Shown: piece after piece, positions 1 through 64,000 of the stretch | Numbering within the stretch: the first letter of the stretch is position 1 | How the letters are laid out: each line of letters opens with the position of its first letter | NCBI RefSeq assembly: GCF_964340395.1 | Contig: NC_135567.1 | Coordinates: forward strand, 13,075,591-13,139,590 | DNA length: 64,000 nucleotides | Origin: Glandiceps talaboti | Lineage: Eukaryota; Hemichordata; Enteropneusta; Spengelidae | Reading direction: 5' to 3' | The notes under the pieces: model-generated | Told to the model about the DNA's origin: nothing | What the model saw: the letters and a program-made list of their open reading frames with translations, nothing else | Databases searched by the model: none | Program-made: the position numbers and the translations under genes

Positions 1-175
1 ACAAACTTTTTACACATTTATCAGTCTTTTGTAATCCATTAAGTTACAAACAAGGGCTTGACATATTTTGTTTCACATTGATTTTCCAAGTAATAAGCCA
101 TGATTAAATTATTATTAATTAAAAATCCAAAATAAATAAACAATCCACCTCCATATAGCCACTTTAAGATCTATA
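1..175. repeat. Dispersed repeat, copy 1
   Basis: Matches 11729-11905 with substitutions and small gaps (shared GTTACAAACAAGG, CACAAGTA/CCAAGTA, AAGCCATGA, TAGCCACTTTA). It is cut by the window start. Family not recognised. Confidence 0.6.
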
Positions 176-580
176 CATACAAATAGTCACACTGGGTTTG
201 ATTAACATCGTTCTATTGATATTTGAAGGGGTTAGTGATAATAGTGATAATATGGCTGAGTTATTAAAATGTCATTTAGATAAAGAACCAACACTTTGAG
301 CTGTAAAACCAAATACAATTTATCTATTTTTACGCAATGCTCTTTCTACATATATGTCACTTCTTACATTGAAAGCACAGTCCGATAATTATCGCAAAGT
401 GTCACCAAAGCCTTTTGAAAATATTATTTCTGAGGAAATATCAAGACAAATTTTTAGTAGGATTCTTTGCCATGCAATCTATATTTTCCCTAGCAATCTT
501 TCAGGAAAAGAGGCCAACCTCTTGTGAGATCAGAGAAGAGCAAACGGCAACTTTCCAAGATTATGGCAAGTAAAAGTGCC
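176..580. other. No gene seen
   Basis: AT-rich sequence without recognisable coding, RNA or repeat structure. Confidence 0.5.
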
Positions 581-583
581 TTC

Positions 584-733
<150 letters not shown>

Positions 734-1077
734 GTCACCCTTTTTCAAAAAATGAACATTGTACCTTACCATATAGTGGCAAGCGTTATGGAAGACACAT
801 CATACGAGCCTTGGTTACATTTTATTGTGGGTCCCAAGGGCTTCCCGCCAAAAATAGAGTTTTGCCCTTATCTCAAAGTAGTCTTTCTTTGTTATCCTTT
901 TTGCCATTAATGTCTTCATCTTCAATGGATGAACTCTCAAAAATGTGTCTTCAATTAACATTAAATGGTATTAAACTCTGATGTTTGACATAGCTAGACG
1001 AAATGTTGTGAAAAACAGTTGCCAGACAGAACTATAGAAAAATTTACCCTGTGCCAAAGAATACTCCTACAGCTCTA

Positions 1078-1760
1078 CTGATAATTTAATATAACACTAA
1101 TGTAATAAACTGGAATTCAAACCCTGACCTTTAAGACCATTTCCGGTTTAGTGTAAAAGAACAGAATGCAGTAATAATGCTGATAATATAATACTAATGC
1201 AAATACCTGGGATTGAATCCCAAGCCTTTAAGATCATTTCCGGTTTAGTGTAAAAGAATATAATGCAGTAATAATGATGATAATATAACACTAATGCAAA
1301 TACGTGGGATTGAATCCCAGGCATTTAAGATCATTTCCGGTTTAGTGTAAAAGAATATAATACAGTAACAATGCTGATAATATAACACTAATGCAAATAC
1401 GTGGGATTGAATCCCAGGCATTTAAGATCATTTCCGGTTTAGTGTAAAAGGAGATAATACAGTAATAATGCTGATAATATAATACTAATGCAAAAACGTG
1501 GGATTGAATCCCAGGCCTTTAAGATCATTACCGGTTTAGTGTAAAAGAACATAATGCAGTAATAATGCTGATAATATAATACTAATGCAAAAACCTGGGA
1601 TTGAATCCCAGACCTTTAAGATCATTTCCGGTCTAGTGTAAAAGAACATAATGCAGTAATAATGCTGATAATATAATACTAATGCAAATACGTGGGATTG
1701 AATCCCAGGCCTTTAAGATAATTTTCGGTTTAGTGTAAAAGAACATAATACAGTAATAAT
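1078..1760. repeat. 97-bp tandem repeat, about seven copies
   Basis: The palindromic core TGGGATTGAATCCCA recurs at 1208, 1305, 1402, 1499, 1596 and 1693, exactly 97 bp apart, with a diverged first copy near 1110. Each copy also holds TTTCCGGTTTAGTGTAAAAG and AATGCTGATAATATAA. No open frame crosses it. Confidence 0.95.
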
Positions 1761-2295
1761 GCTAGTGAAGGCTTTGATGTCTCACATATCATAATACACG
1801 TTCTCATTTATTATTAAATTGTCATTTAAATATGTTGCATTTAAAATACATCTATTTTTATTTTTTATTTAACTTTGACAGTAGTCAGACCGTCGTATAA
1901 ACGTTAACACCAAACTCTTGATTAACAAATTATTTCTGATATCACATACACAAATGTAATCATTCATATTCAAAAATTTAAAAATCAAAACAAAATTTCT
2001 AATAAACATGGTTTAGGTTATTAAATGTAAATTCCTGTTTAACTAGAATGGCTGTCGCTTGCAGGCAGCGTAATGATAACACCTCTTATCAACAGGCTAT
2101 CAATAGTAGCATCTTCTTGAGTGCCTCAAGATGGAATGGAATATGTTTTTTTTTAAAGAAAACCAAATATGTTAGAGATTATTGTGATTTCAACCCTACC
2201 CATGATTTCCTAAGCTTATCAATGTTAAAGTAGCAGATGTTCAAATTGTAACTACCCAATCATCTAACTCCACATATACATTTCTCCGTTCATTT
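1761..2295. other. No gene seen
   Basis: AT-rich unique sequence; a 61-codon open frame at 2048-2233 shows no motif or splice context. Confidence 0.5.
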
Positions 2296-2299
2296 CCTT

Positions 2300-3149
<850 letters not shown>

Positions 3150-3265
3150 ATGTTCACGCCACGTTCTTATCCGTTTGTTTATGTCTGTGAAAGTTAGTCA
3201 TGTTGCCATTTACAATAAGTCTAACTTTCACGGAGATAAACAAACTGATAAAAGCATGGCATGCA
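3150..3265. repeat. Imperfect foldback repeat
   Basis: The left arm (about 3157-3197, ending TGTGAAAGTTAG) and the right arm (about 3221-3262, starting CTAACTTTCACGG) are inverted copies around a ~23-nt loop. Shared core: GTTTGTTTAT/ATAAACAAAC. It could be a small foldback element. Confidence 0.65.
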
Positions 3266-3316
3266 TTGACATCTGAGACACCTGTCATAATTGTTTTAGT
3301 ATCAATGTACAAGTAG

Positions 3317-3429
3317 TGCAAGGGTAGTAGGACAGTTCAAGTTATTGTCATGCAAATAGAGATATTGTGAGGTGTGCAAGGGTAGGAGAATTGTTCAAGT
3401 ATTGTTATGCAAATGACGATCTTGTGAAG
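3317..3429. repeat. Tandem duplication of ~57 bp
   Basis: Two imperfect copies: each has GTGCAAGGGTAG, GTTCAAG, TATTGT.ATGCAAAT and TTGTGA in the same order. Confidence 0.7.
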
Positions 3430-4255
3430 TCAGCCTGTACCACTCGAAAGCAAAGAGCATGAAGAAACTTTAAGAAAAGAACGTGCTTAAAAATATCAAA
3501 AGTCGACATTCAATATTTGAGCTATGTAAATATAAAATGAAGTTGTACCAACATAAATAGTAATGACAATAATTTCAATGGCAATATATTTTGAAATACT
3601 TTTTTCCCATTGCAGTGCTTCCAATCGAAGTATGAACGATGAAGTACTGCAACATATTGATACATTACTGAACTTGCCCTGATGCATTGATGTAGATTTA
3701 GTTATAGTAGTCACAACATTGACAACTCTGCGGCTAATAACGTCAGCGAACGGCGCGCAATATTCGAATTCATTTTTTTATATAAACCCAGTTTATTGGT
3801 AGATATCATTATGGTTAGATGTACACAGTGATGTATTAACCAAAAACCCCGGTAACTGCAAAGAATTAACAAATTTGAAATTATAGTTACACTGAAGTAT
3901 AATATCCCTTTATACTTCCTCAACTCCCTGGGGAGCATACAATACATCGCACTCATTATAAGCGCATATGATTAAAGCATTCACATTGCTACCCCTATCC
4001 TACCAGGTCTCCAATATGATGTAGTAATGTACATGCTTTGATAGGAAGCATTGTAAATCTCCAAAATTTACCATTTGCATGTTGGCATCTCTTTCCTCGG
4101 TTCCAGTTGCAACATATGGTCTCATAAATTGCCTTGAAGACCTGGGCTGGTACACTTCTGGTCGTTGGATTCTAAATCCCTACAAAAAACAACGGACACA
4201 GAGGTGAGGTACGGCAAGGAATTCAAAGGCCACTTTCACTATAACATGGTACACT
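3430..4255. other. No gene seen
   Basis: Two short minus-strand open frames (3496-3714 and 3711-3956) show no domain, repeats or splice support. The rest is AT-rich unique sequence. Confidence 0.45.
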
Positions 4256-4606
4256 TTATATATACCATGCACGAGCCAGGTTCAACAAAAAATATGGAAT
4301 ATATACTCTGGTCGTTCTACGTCACTACAATGCGTGTCTATGTCATGACAATGCGTGTTTGCGTCATTGGTTCTGCTGTTCTAAATATTAGTCAAAACAT
4401 TCAATATTGCCATTATTTTCCCCGATTTTTAAATTTTACCGGCGATGATATAATTCATTATTCCCCAATTTTTCTTCATTCAGACGGATAATACTCGTGA
4501 CATAAGGGTTGTCACTACTCGACTATCGACTCACAGTGATAAAGTGATAGATCAGTCGTATTTTCCTTGGCTGAAGGAAGAAAGGGGATTGGGGAATAAT
4601 ATCTAG
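4256..4606 (+). repeat. Dispersed element, full-length copy 1 in the left flank
   Basis: It runs from ATACCATGCACGAGCC to GGGGAATAATATCTAG and is diverged from the array copies by many substitutions. It includes the segments CTGGTCGTTCTACGTCAC and ACAATACTCGTGAC-like GATAATACTCGTGACATAAG. Confidence 0.7.
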
Positions 4607-5010
4607 ATGTTGATTTTCATTTTGTAAAGCCTGCTTGTAATAATGTTAGTTTTTTTATAACAACTCTGTGCCACAATGCTCCAAGAGTGTATCACATCTT
4701 GTCAACCAGTATGAACACAGCAACCCATTACACTACCTCAACTTCCAAAGCAATTTATTGCAGCCTCTGTTAGAGCATATGATGAAAACGTTTATAAGGA
4801 AACCCCTATCTGACCAAAATATTATATTGCAAGGTTCACTTACGCTTGCGCACAACCGTGGTTAAATTATTGCCCAGGAACTTGAGTCACCCAGAAACAA
4901 AATGCATAGGGTATGTTCGAACCACCAATTTATTTTATCAAGCACTGTTGCCATCCAAACATCATGACTCCATTCTGATGTTGTATTCGTGCAAAGTAAT
5001 GCATCGAATT
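4607..5010. other. No gene seen
   Basis: Unique sequence with two overlapping short open frames and no recognisable motif. Confidence 0.45.
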
Positions 5011-5096
5011 GTTTGTTTGTTTATTTGTTTGTTTGTGTGTATGCTTGTTTGTGTGTTTGTTTGTTTGTTTGTTTGTTTGTTTGTTTGTTTGTTTGG
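5011..5096. repeat. GTTT tetranucleotide microsatellite
   Basis: About 85 bp of TTTG/TTTA/TGTG variants. Confidence 0.95.
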
Positions 5097-5404
5097 AAAT
5101 TCTTCTAACAAAAATGCTTGAGTTATTGAAATATGAATATTTAAATAAAACCATTCTAATGTATTCATCATATCCCTTCTACACTTGTTTTGTAAGGGTT
5201 AATATTAAGATCAAGTCCATGGTACAGTTCGCGAAAAAACACCAGTGCGTTTCCTTGTTTGTTGTAATCAGTAATGAGGATAGTTTCATGCAAAGATATA
5301 CAATTTAACTATTAGTGTCAGTAACTTGTCAAAGTGTCAACGCCACAGCAGTCCCCAGATCCCATAACTCTGTTTACAGATTCAACTCCGACCTGCATAC
5401 AGTA

Positions 5405-5742
5405 TTTATATTGTACCTCGCAAGAGCCATTTAGAACAAAAACATGGAATATATACTCTGGTTGTTCTACACCACCACATCACACATCACGACAATGGGC
5501 GTCTAAATCGATGTTTCTGTTGTGTTCGAAATGTGGGTCAAAACATTCAAAATTACCATTACTTTCCCCGATATTTCTCTGACATTACTGGCCCTGGTAT
5601 GAATATTTTATGTTCCAATGCTTTTCTTCATTCACCTGGAAAATACACGTGACCTAAGTGTTCTCGTAGTGACAAAGGCCCTTTAGGTCACTCATATTTT
5701 CCTTGGGTGCACAAAGCAAAATGTAGGGGGATAACATCTAGT
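5405..5742 (+). repeat. Dispersed element, full-length copy 2 in the left flank
   Basis: It runs from a CCTCGCAAGAGCC start to GGGGGATAACATCTAG. Similar in length and order of blocks to the copy at 4256-4606 but independently diverged. Confidence 0.7.
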
Positions 5743-5888
5743 AGGGAACTTGCAAACCCGCCATGTTGAATGTTGCATCATGGGAAATGGGATAATACAT
5801 GCTAATCAATTAGTATTGTAAACAATATTGTTACATTGTTCGTAACCACAAATAATCAATTCATAGTCACCCTGACCTTTATGGGAGG

Positions 5889-5894
5889 TTTATT
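5889..5894 (-). promoter_or_regulatory. Possible polyadenylation signal of the large gene
   Basis: TTTATT on the plus strand reads AATAAA on the coding strand, about 290 nt after the stop at 6183. It fits a short 3' UTR but one hexamer in AT-rich DNA is weak evidence. The stretch 5895-6182 would then be 3' UTR. Confidence 0.35.
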
Positions 5895-6182
5895 TTATCG
5901 GTAGCTCCAGATTAGGTATTATGATAACCACAGATAATCCCACAGTCCTTTACATCTGAGCATGCTCAGTCTGGATTGCAAGTGCCCTACTGCGTGCATT
6001 ATACGATCAAATCGACTGTTACTGATACATAATAACTTCCACATATAGATAAAAGTGTCCCATGAACCTACGTCTGAGATACATGCTATTGTGTTTTTTT
6101 TATAAAGTATATTGTTATTTCTGGCTTTGCATGAAAACTTTCACAGGAACACCATTTGATGGTCTCAATACAATATAAAGTA

Positions 6183-57950
<51,768 letters not shown>

Positions 57951-58168
57951 CTGTAAAATGATCAATGTCGATTCAATTGTTAACATAAAATGCTGGTAAC
58001 AGTAATGTATTATTAACAAGTAAGACTATACTACCGACCTATATATGAAGCACACACGTTGAATTAAAACATGGATGGAAACAAAATATACCTAATATTT
58101 TTTACAAATTCGTATGTTATTTATATTAATATCAATGTAATAATTTATTTGCATAGCGTGGTTGTCTA

Positions 58169-58389
58169 GCATCCCATAGGGACAAAGGCATTTTAGTTGA
58201 CTGACATTTTAGTTGTACACAGTGATCAGGTGTATTTAATATATTGCTTTATTTTCTATGATATCTCTATCTTGCAAACTGAGATCAAATTACTCAGATA
58301 AGGATAATGTACTCTTACATTCAACTACGAAATAGAACGAAAAGCAATCATCTACCCCTCTCCCTCACCGCCACGCCTACCTCCCCCCC
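58169..58389. other. Array edge and unique sequence
   Basis: 58169-58206 matches the end of the dispersed element (ATCCCATAGGGACAAAGGCA), joined abruptly to the array intron. The rest is unique, with no exon recognised. Confidence 0.6.
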
Positions 58390-58675
58390 CACACACACAT
58401 ACATACATACATACATACATACATACATACATACATACATACACACACACATACATACATACATACATACATACATACATACATACATACATACATACAT
58501 ACATACATGCACACACACACACATACATACATACATACATACATACATACATACATGCATACATACATGCATACATACATAAATACATACATACATACAT
58601 ACATACATACATACATACATACATACATACATACATTATACATTCATACATTCATACATACATACATACATACAT

Positions 58676-58714
<39 letters not shown>

Positions 58715-58730
58715 CATACACACACATGCG
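58390..58730. repeat. CATA / CA microsatellite
   Basis: About 300 bp of CATA with CACA and CATG interruptions, ending in CA repeats (about 58692-58728). Open frames here are repeat translations. Confidence 0.97.
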
Positions 58731-60255
58731 CATGATATAATTGGATAGAATACCATGGATATGCCAGTTTCATGTACCCACAACAACGTCTTATTTCTCT
58801 AGCCGTGTATTTTCGTTTCCCTGGGCAGTGTATTTGGAGTTAAGTCTGTACATATAATACATTAACTGTATGGTTACTTGATACAGTAGAGAACATTTGT
58901 TAGGGATATGCTATTTGTTTAAAGAAAGTTTGACTACGTTAGTTTTCCCATTACAAAACGTTTTAATCAAATCAGAAATCGAACAGTGTAACATGGACAA
59001 CAGAGATGACTATTATAACATATAAATATTCATAGTACAGTGTACAGACGTTCTATGCAATGCTACACATTGAATACACTAATTCTTTGACCTACAATTG
59101 AACCCGGAAGGAGTAACCACTACCCTAGTAGTTCTAATTTTTAGCACTGTATAATTCCCGATTTTTGGGCAATCAAAGTGTTCATTAATTGTAGATTTGC
59201 AGATATTAACACATTTTCTTCACAATTATTGTTTAGTAGATTCCAATAAAATAATCCCTTCTGAGTATTGTATTTATATATAACCAGTGTACTGAATGAC
59301 AAAACTAAATACTAGTCTTAGAATGGTTTTAAATTGTTTGATTTCCTCGCAAGGAATGCACACTTATTTCTTCCAAAAACATGGAATAAAAATTCCTCAT
59401 AATTTCTCTTTATGTGTCCCCATTGGAGTTGGAGTGAGCAGTTTTATCCACACGCAAAGGTGTATTGACAGAGACAAAAGCCAGCTACGCATGTTTCCTT
59501 AAATGGTTACACCTATGTATCCCTTTTCAAAACTTGCCATGCAGGTCATGCTTGTCAATCGATGCATTTTGATGCAAATGTACTGAGACATGGGATGTAT
59601 TGTAAAAACGCTCAGTCAGCAATATTGAATAGCTTTATCGTTTACATGAATCACAGCATGGCAGACTCGTGTACTATTAGAGAGCCTCCAGTAACTACGT
59701 GGGAGGGTAGTACTGTGACAAATCGAATTAGGAGTTCAACATTTTACCTTGATTCTTTGTATTATCTAACTCTGCATTATTTTTAGGGGAAACCCACTGC
59801 TGCCACCTGATTCAAAATCCCAGCTATGCAGGGAATAATTAATACTTTGTGGTGATGAGAAACTCAAAACTAAACTGGAAATCAGTGTAGTAGGATATTA
59901 CATTTCCAGTCGGGAATTCAACATCGCCTCACCAGAATTGAAAGGTACATTGTACAGGTCGTTTTTGGACCTGTGTATGCCCGTTATACCAACACAAACA
60001 CAACACTCGATATTATATATGCTTTCCTAAAGCTATACAACTTGACTTCAATGCACATAAAATGTATAATTAAATTCACAGGTAACTGGAATATGATATA
60101 ATGTATTTGTTGGCCCATGATAACAGGACACTAACAAATAAAGAAAAATGCAGTGGGTGGGAAAGTATTGTTTTAATGAATAGAAAGGAGAGAGTTTTGG
60201 AAGAACATTTCATTGAGTTTGAATCGCTCCACAAACAGGATCTAAATATTAGGTT
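58731..60255. other. No supported gene; weak relic of the downstream duplication
   Basis: 59060-59520 contains short blocks that resemble the duplicated segment to the right (for example TTGAACCCGGAAGG and AGCCAGCTACGCATG), so it may be an old, much diverged copy. Open frames at 59296-59502, 59562-59786 and 60101-60286 have no recognised domain. Confidence 0.45.
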
Positions 60256-61790
60256 TTCAGTGAATGCTGCAATGCTCATAAGTTAATCTATATGTGAAAT
60301 TAAAAATTTAGTGACCCACAAGCAGGGACACACTAAACACAGTACACAATGCTGGGCTCTGTAGATATTGTATGGACAAGTCATTTGACCTAAAATCGAA
60401 CCCGGAAGACATAACTCGATGCATACAATAAGCACCGTCTCCACTCCTTCCACAGTCGAACTTTAAGACGATTGCAGCTTGTAGAATGTTTAACTGTTGT
60501 ATTTGTTACTTCATTAAATATATCCCAATGTTACTGTTGTTTTCGTTACTTAATATTTTTATTAACTTCGTTGTGAAAATCTAGCAGTACCATTGTTACA
60601 CAATTTGGGGTATCGATCAACGTGATTAAACTGTATAGCAGGGTGATTAGTTTGATTGGCATATTAAGTAAAATAGTACTGTCCGTCAAAGGCATGCATA
60701 TATATAGTATATTCGCGATTTCAGTATCACTGTCCGTGTTTGATCTGGAGCCAGTAAACACACAAGTGAATTTTTGGTACAGACAAAGCCAGCTACGCAT
60801 GGATTCCTTACACCCAAGCTTTCTTTTCACATCTTGGCATACCTGACACGGTTGACTATACATGTATTGTGCTGTAGTCAAATACTTTATGAGTAAAATG
60901 ACACCAAGTCAGGTGTATTGAATAGCTATATTGTCAACATGTTGAAGATAGAATGTAGACATGTGTGTTTTTTCGTGTAAGAACTGAGAAGGGAAGAAAG
61001 AGTATGGGTATCCCCTTTGGGGGAAATGAAAACCATTCAGAATTTCACATTCTTACTTGTGGCTGTCTAGTACATACTTGTCTGCTCAGTACACCGACAA
61101 ACAGATAGACGAGCATGCGTGTATACACACTTACATGCAACACACAAATTGTAGTCAGAGTTGTTGGTGGTGGCATGGTGATGATGTTGTGATTGTGATG
61201 ACGACGACGACGACGACGACGACGATGATGATGATGTTGATGGTGGTGGTGGTGGTTATGGATAAATGGTGGTGGTATGGATCAGTGGTGGTGGTGGTGG
61301 TGAAACTGGTGGTATTGATGGTGGTGGTGGTATTGGTACAGATCATTGGCGATGGTGGTGGTGGTGGTGGTGGCACGGATTAGTCGTGGTAGTGGTATGG
61401 ATGAGTGGCAGGGGTGGTGATGGTGATGGTGGTGGTGATAATGATGGTACAGATCAGTGGTGGTGGTGGTGGTGGTGGTGGTGGTGGTGGTACGGATTAG
61501 TCGTGGTAGTGGTATGGGTGAGTGGCAGGGGTGATGGTGGTGGTGATAATGATGGTACAGATCAGTGGTGGTGGTGGTGGTGGTGGTGGTGGTGGTGGTG
61601 GTTCTTAGTTCCGTCAACAAATGTACGAAGAAATCGTTTATCAGTTCACATTACCTGTGTTTCAGTCTAAACACAACGTCGTAATTTGTGACGTCATAAA
61701 ATGGCTACTGGTTAGAAAATATCTTCAACGAGACAACCGTCACTGTGCTAGCCATTTGATACTTGGTAAACAGGCTATAAATCACATCCA
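60256..61790. repeat. Tandem duplication, copy 1
   Basis: Matches 62569-64000 with few substitutions and an offset of about 2.2-2.3 kb. It contains a GACGAC/GGT trinucleotide array (61198-61610) whose length differs between copies. The minus-strand open frame at 60546-60881 (with a GSRSNTDSDTEIAN segment) is kept in copy 2 with an 18-nt in-frame difference; its function is unknown and it may not be coding. Confidence 0.85.
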
Positions 61791-62568
61791 ACACAAAGCT
61801 ATATGTTTAAAATGTAAGACAAATACCATTCCCTCTATTTGAAAACCGGCTACATCGTGATTTCAAAAGATTGACATACCGACCTACTTCCACTTACTGG
61901 TTCAAAAGAGCCTCCCTAGGTTAGCAAATATGTGCAAAGTATTTACTCATTGTTTTCATAAAAAAACTTCGAACAAATAATCAAAGATATATTGACTAGC
62001 TATATGACACGTGTTATTGTAGTACAGTTGTAGATACGTTTTCGTCTGTATTTAGTGTCCGTACTCAAGAATAACGGTCTCACTGCCTTTGGCTGACTAT
62101 ATTTTTTTTCAACTTAGGAGACAAGTGGTCTTATTTTTCAAACACAACCTACATCACTTTGTATATATTTTTGTCTTGAGCGACAACCTCTTCAGTTGTT
62201 ATGGTCACTCAGATGATGATGGAAACACACCAGAGAAAATTGATTTGACGAACACAGCGCTATTTACAATGTGTAAAGAGTTGAGTCGTGCAATATACAA
62301 ATACCACTTAGAGTAAACATTATGAATAATAGTATAAAATATACATTACGGTTACCATAGTGATATTTTAATGTTCATTGTCAGTATTTGATGTCCGTAG
62401 TATTAGAAAACTAAATTAAGTTAATTGGATGAAGTTCAAGGTCATGTTCTCAACCTTGGACACGGATCAATAAGTAGTTTTGAAATGTAATGTTATCCTA
62501 GTAGCAAATTAACACCCCCCCCCCCCATTCTATCCATCTCAGAGAAACACTTCATTAAGAGGTTGCCT
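61791..62568. other. Spacer between the two duplicated copies; no gene seen
   Basis: Unique AT-rich sequence. A 75-codon plus-strand open frame (62089-62316) shows no recognised domain. A run of C lies at 62514-62526. Confidence 0.45.
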
Positions 62569-64000
62569 TTCAGTGAATGCTGCAATGCCCATAAGTTAAT
62601 CTATATATGAAATTAAAAATTTAGTGACCCACAAGCAGGGACACACTAAGCACAATACACAATGCTGGACTCTGTAGATATTGTATGGACAAGTCTTTTG
62701 ACCTAAAATCGAACCCGGAAGACATAGCTCGATGCATACAATAAGCACCGTCTCCACTCCTTCCACAGTCGAACTTTAAGACGATTGCAGTTTGTAGAAT
62801 GTTTCACAGTTGTATTTGTTACTTCATTGAATATATCCCAATGTTACTGTTGTCTTCAAGACTTAATATTTTTATTAACTTCTTTGTGAAAATCTAGCAG
62901 TACCATTGTTACACAATTTGGGGTATCTATCAACGTGGTGATAAGTTTGATTTGCATATTAAGTAAAATAGTACTGTTCATCAAAGCCATGCATATATAT
63001 ATAATATTCGCAATTTCAGTATCACTGCCCGTGTTTGAGCTGGAGCCAGTAAACACATGTAAGTGAATTATTGATAAAGACAAAGCCAGCTACGCATGGA
63101 TTCCTTAAATGGTTACACCCAAGCTTTCTTTTCACATCTTGGCATACCTGACACGGTTGACTATACAATGTATTGTGTTGTAGTCAAATACTTTATGAGT
63201 AAAATGACACCAAGTCAGGTGTATTGAATAGCTATATTGTCAACATGTTGAAGATAGAATGTAGACATGTGTGTTTTTTCGTGTAAGCACTGGGAAGGGA
63301 AGAAAGTGTGGGTATCCACTTCGGGGGAAATGAAAATCATTCAGAAATTCACATTCTTGTGGCTGTCTAGTACATACTTGTCTGCTCAGTACGACAAACT
63401 GATAGACGAGCATGCGTGCATACACACTTATATGCAACACATAAATTGTAGTCAGAAGTGTTGGTGGTGGTATTGTGATGATGACAACGATGATGACGAT
63501 GATGATGATGATGTTGATGCTGCTGTTGGTGGTGGGGGTGGCAGTGATGGTAGTGGTGGTTATGGATAAATGGTGGTGGTGGTGGTATTGGTACAGATCA
63601 TTGGCGATGATGTTGGTAGTGGTATGGATGAGTGGCAGGGGTGGTGGTGGTGGTGGTGGTGGTGGTGGTGGTGGTGATAATGATGGTACAGATCAGTGGT
63701 GGTGGTGGTGGTGGTGGTGGTACTGGTGGTGATAGTAGTGTTGTTTTTGTTGTGTTTTTGGTGGTACAGATCAGTGGTGGTGGTGGTGGTGGTGGTGGTG
63801 GTGATGGTGGTGGTTCTTAGTTCCGTCAACAAATGTACGAAGAAATCGTTTATCAGTTCACATTACCTGTGTTTCAGTCTAAACACAACGTCGTAATTTG
63901 TGACGTCATAAAATGGCTACTGGTTAGAAAATATCTTCAACTAGACAACCGTCACTGTGCTAGCCATTTGATACCTGGTAAACAGGCTATAAATCATCAC
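62569..64000. repeat. Tandem duplication, copy 2 (cut by window end)
   Basis: Second copy of 60256-61790, again with a GAT/GGT trinucleotide array (63478-63815). The copy is truncated by the right edge of the window. Confidence 0.85.

Noticed and set aside
1208-1222. tRNA genes in the 97-bp repeats (T-arm-like core)
   Set aside because: No acceptor, D or anticodon arms can be placed around the core.
61057-61670. Trp/Gly/Val-rich or Thr/His-rich open frames
   Set aside because: They are translations of GGT/GAC trinucleotide arrays.
61690-61702. CRE-like TGACGTCATAAAATGG as a promoter
   Set aside because: The motif is duplicated with its segment, and the ATG that follows is closed by a stop after four codons; no gene is supported downstream.

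Overview
The window is animal nuclear DNA: AT-rich, full of microsatellites and dispersed repeats, with short exons bounded by GT-AG introns and extracellular modules with mostly phase-1 borders. Nothing is bacterial or viral in layout. A marine invertebrate (hemichordate, cephalochordate or similar) would fit the domain mix and repeat content, but the sequence itself does not settle the species.

One large gene, read from right to left (minus strand), fills about 6.2-58.0 kb. Its 5' end (promoter, signal peptide) is not visible and probably lies beyond the right edge. The visible part joins into one open reading frame of about 2,288 codons. In protein order it holds eleven copies of a [Sushi/CCP - Sushi/CCP - small VWC-like cysteine-rich] cassette, three EGF-like domains, a first SEA domain, two EGF-like domains, a second SEA domain, one EGF-like domain, a transmembrane helix and a cytoplasmic tail of about 60 residues. 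This describes a large, heavily glycosylated, membrane-tethered surface protein. I do not recognise a named orthologue.

The striking part is 14.7-58.2 kb: eleven head-to-tail units of about 3.86-4.3 kb, introns included, each with the same four exons (171+171+67+50 = 459 nt, exactly 153 codons, phase 1 at both ends). Inner units are almost base-for-base identical; the outer ones (1, 10, 11) are more diverged and carry an expanded 46-bp minisatellite. Every unit also keeps the relic of a third CCP exon, so the ancestral cassette was probably CCP-CCP-CCP-VWC. Units 8 and 9 are mosaics, which points to gene conversion or unequal crossing-over. Every cassette is frame-neutral, so copy-number change or exon skipping would lengthen or shorten the ectodomain without breaking the frame.

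The left flank (1-6.2 kb) holds the putative 3' UTR, a 97-bp tandem repeat, a foldback repeat, two copies of a dispersed element that also sits in every array unit, and microsatellites; no gene is supported there. The introns at 7-14.7 kb hold long tetranucleotide arrays, a perfect 26-bp hairpin, a tRNA-related SINE-like stretch and an inverted repeat. The right flank (58.2-64 kb) holds a CATA microsatellite and a separate tandem duplication of about 2.3 kb with GGT-rich arrays; it has short open frames but no recognisable exon.
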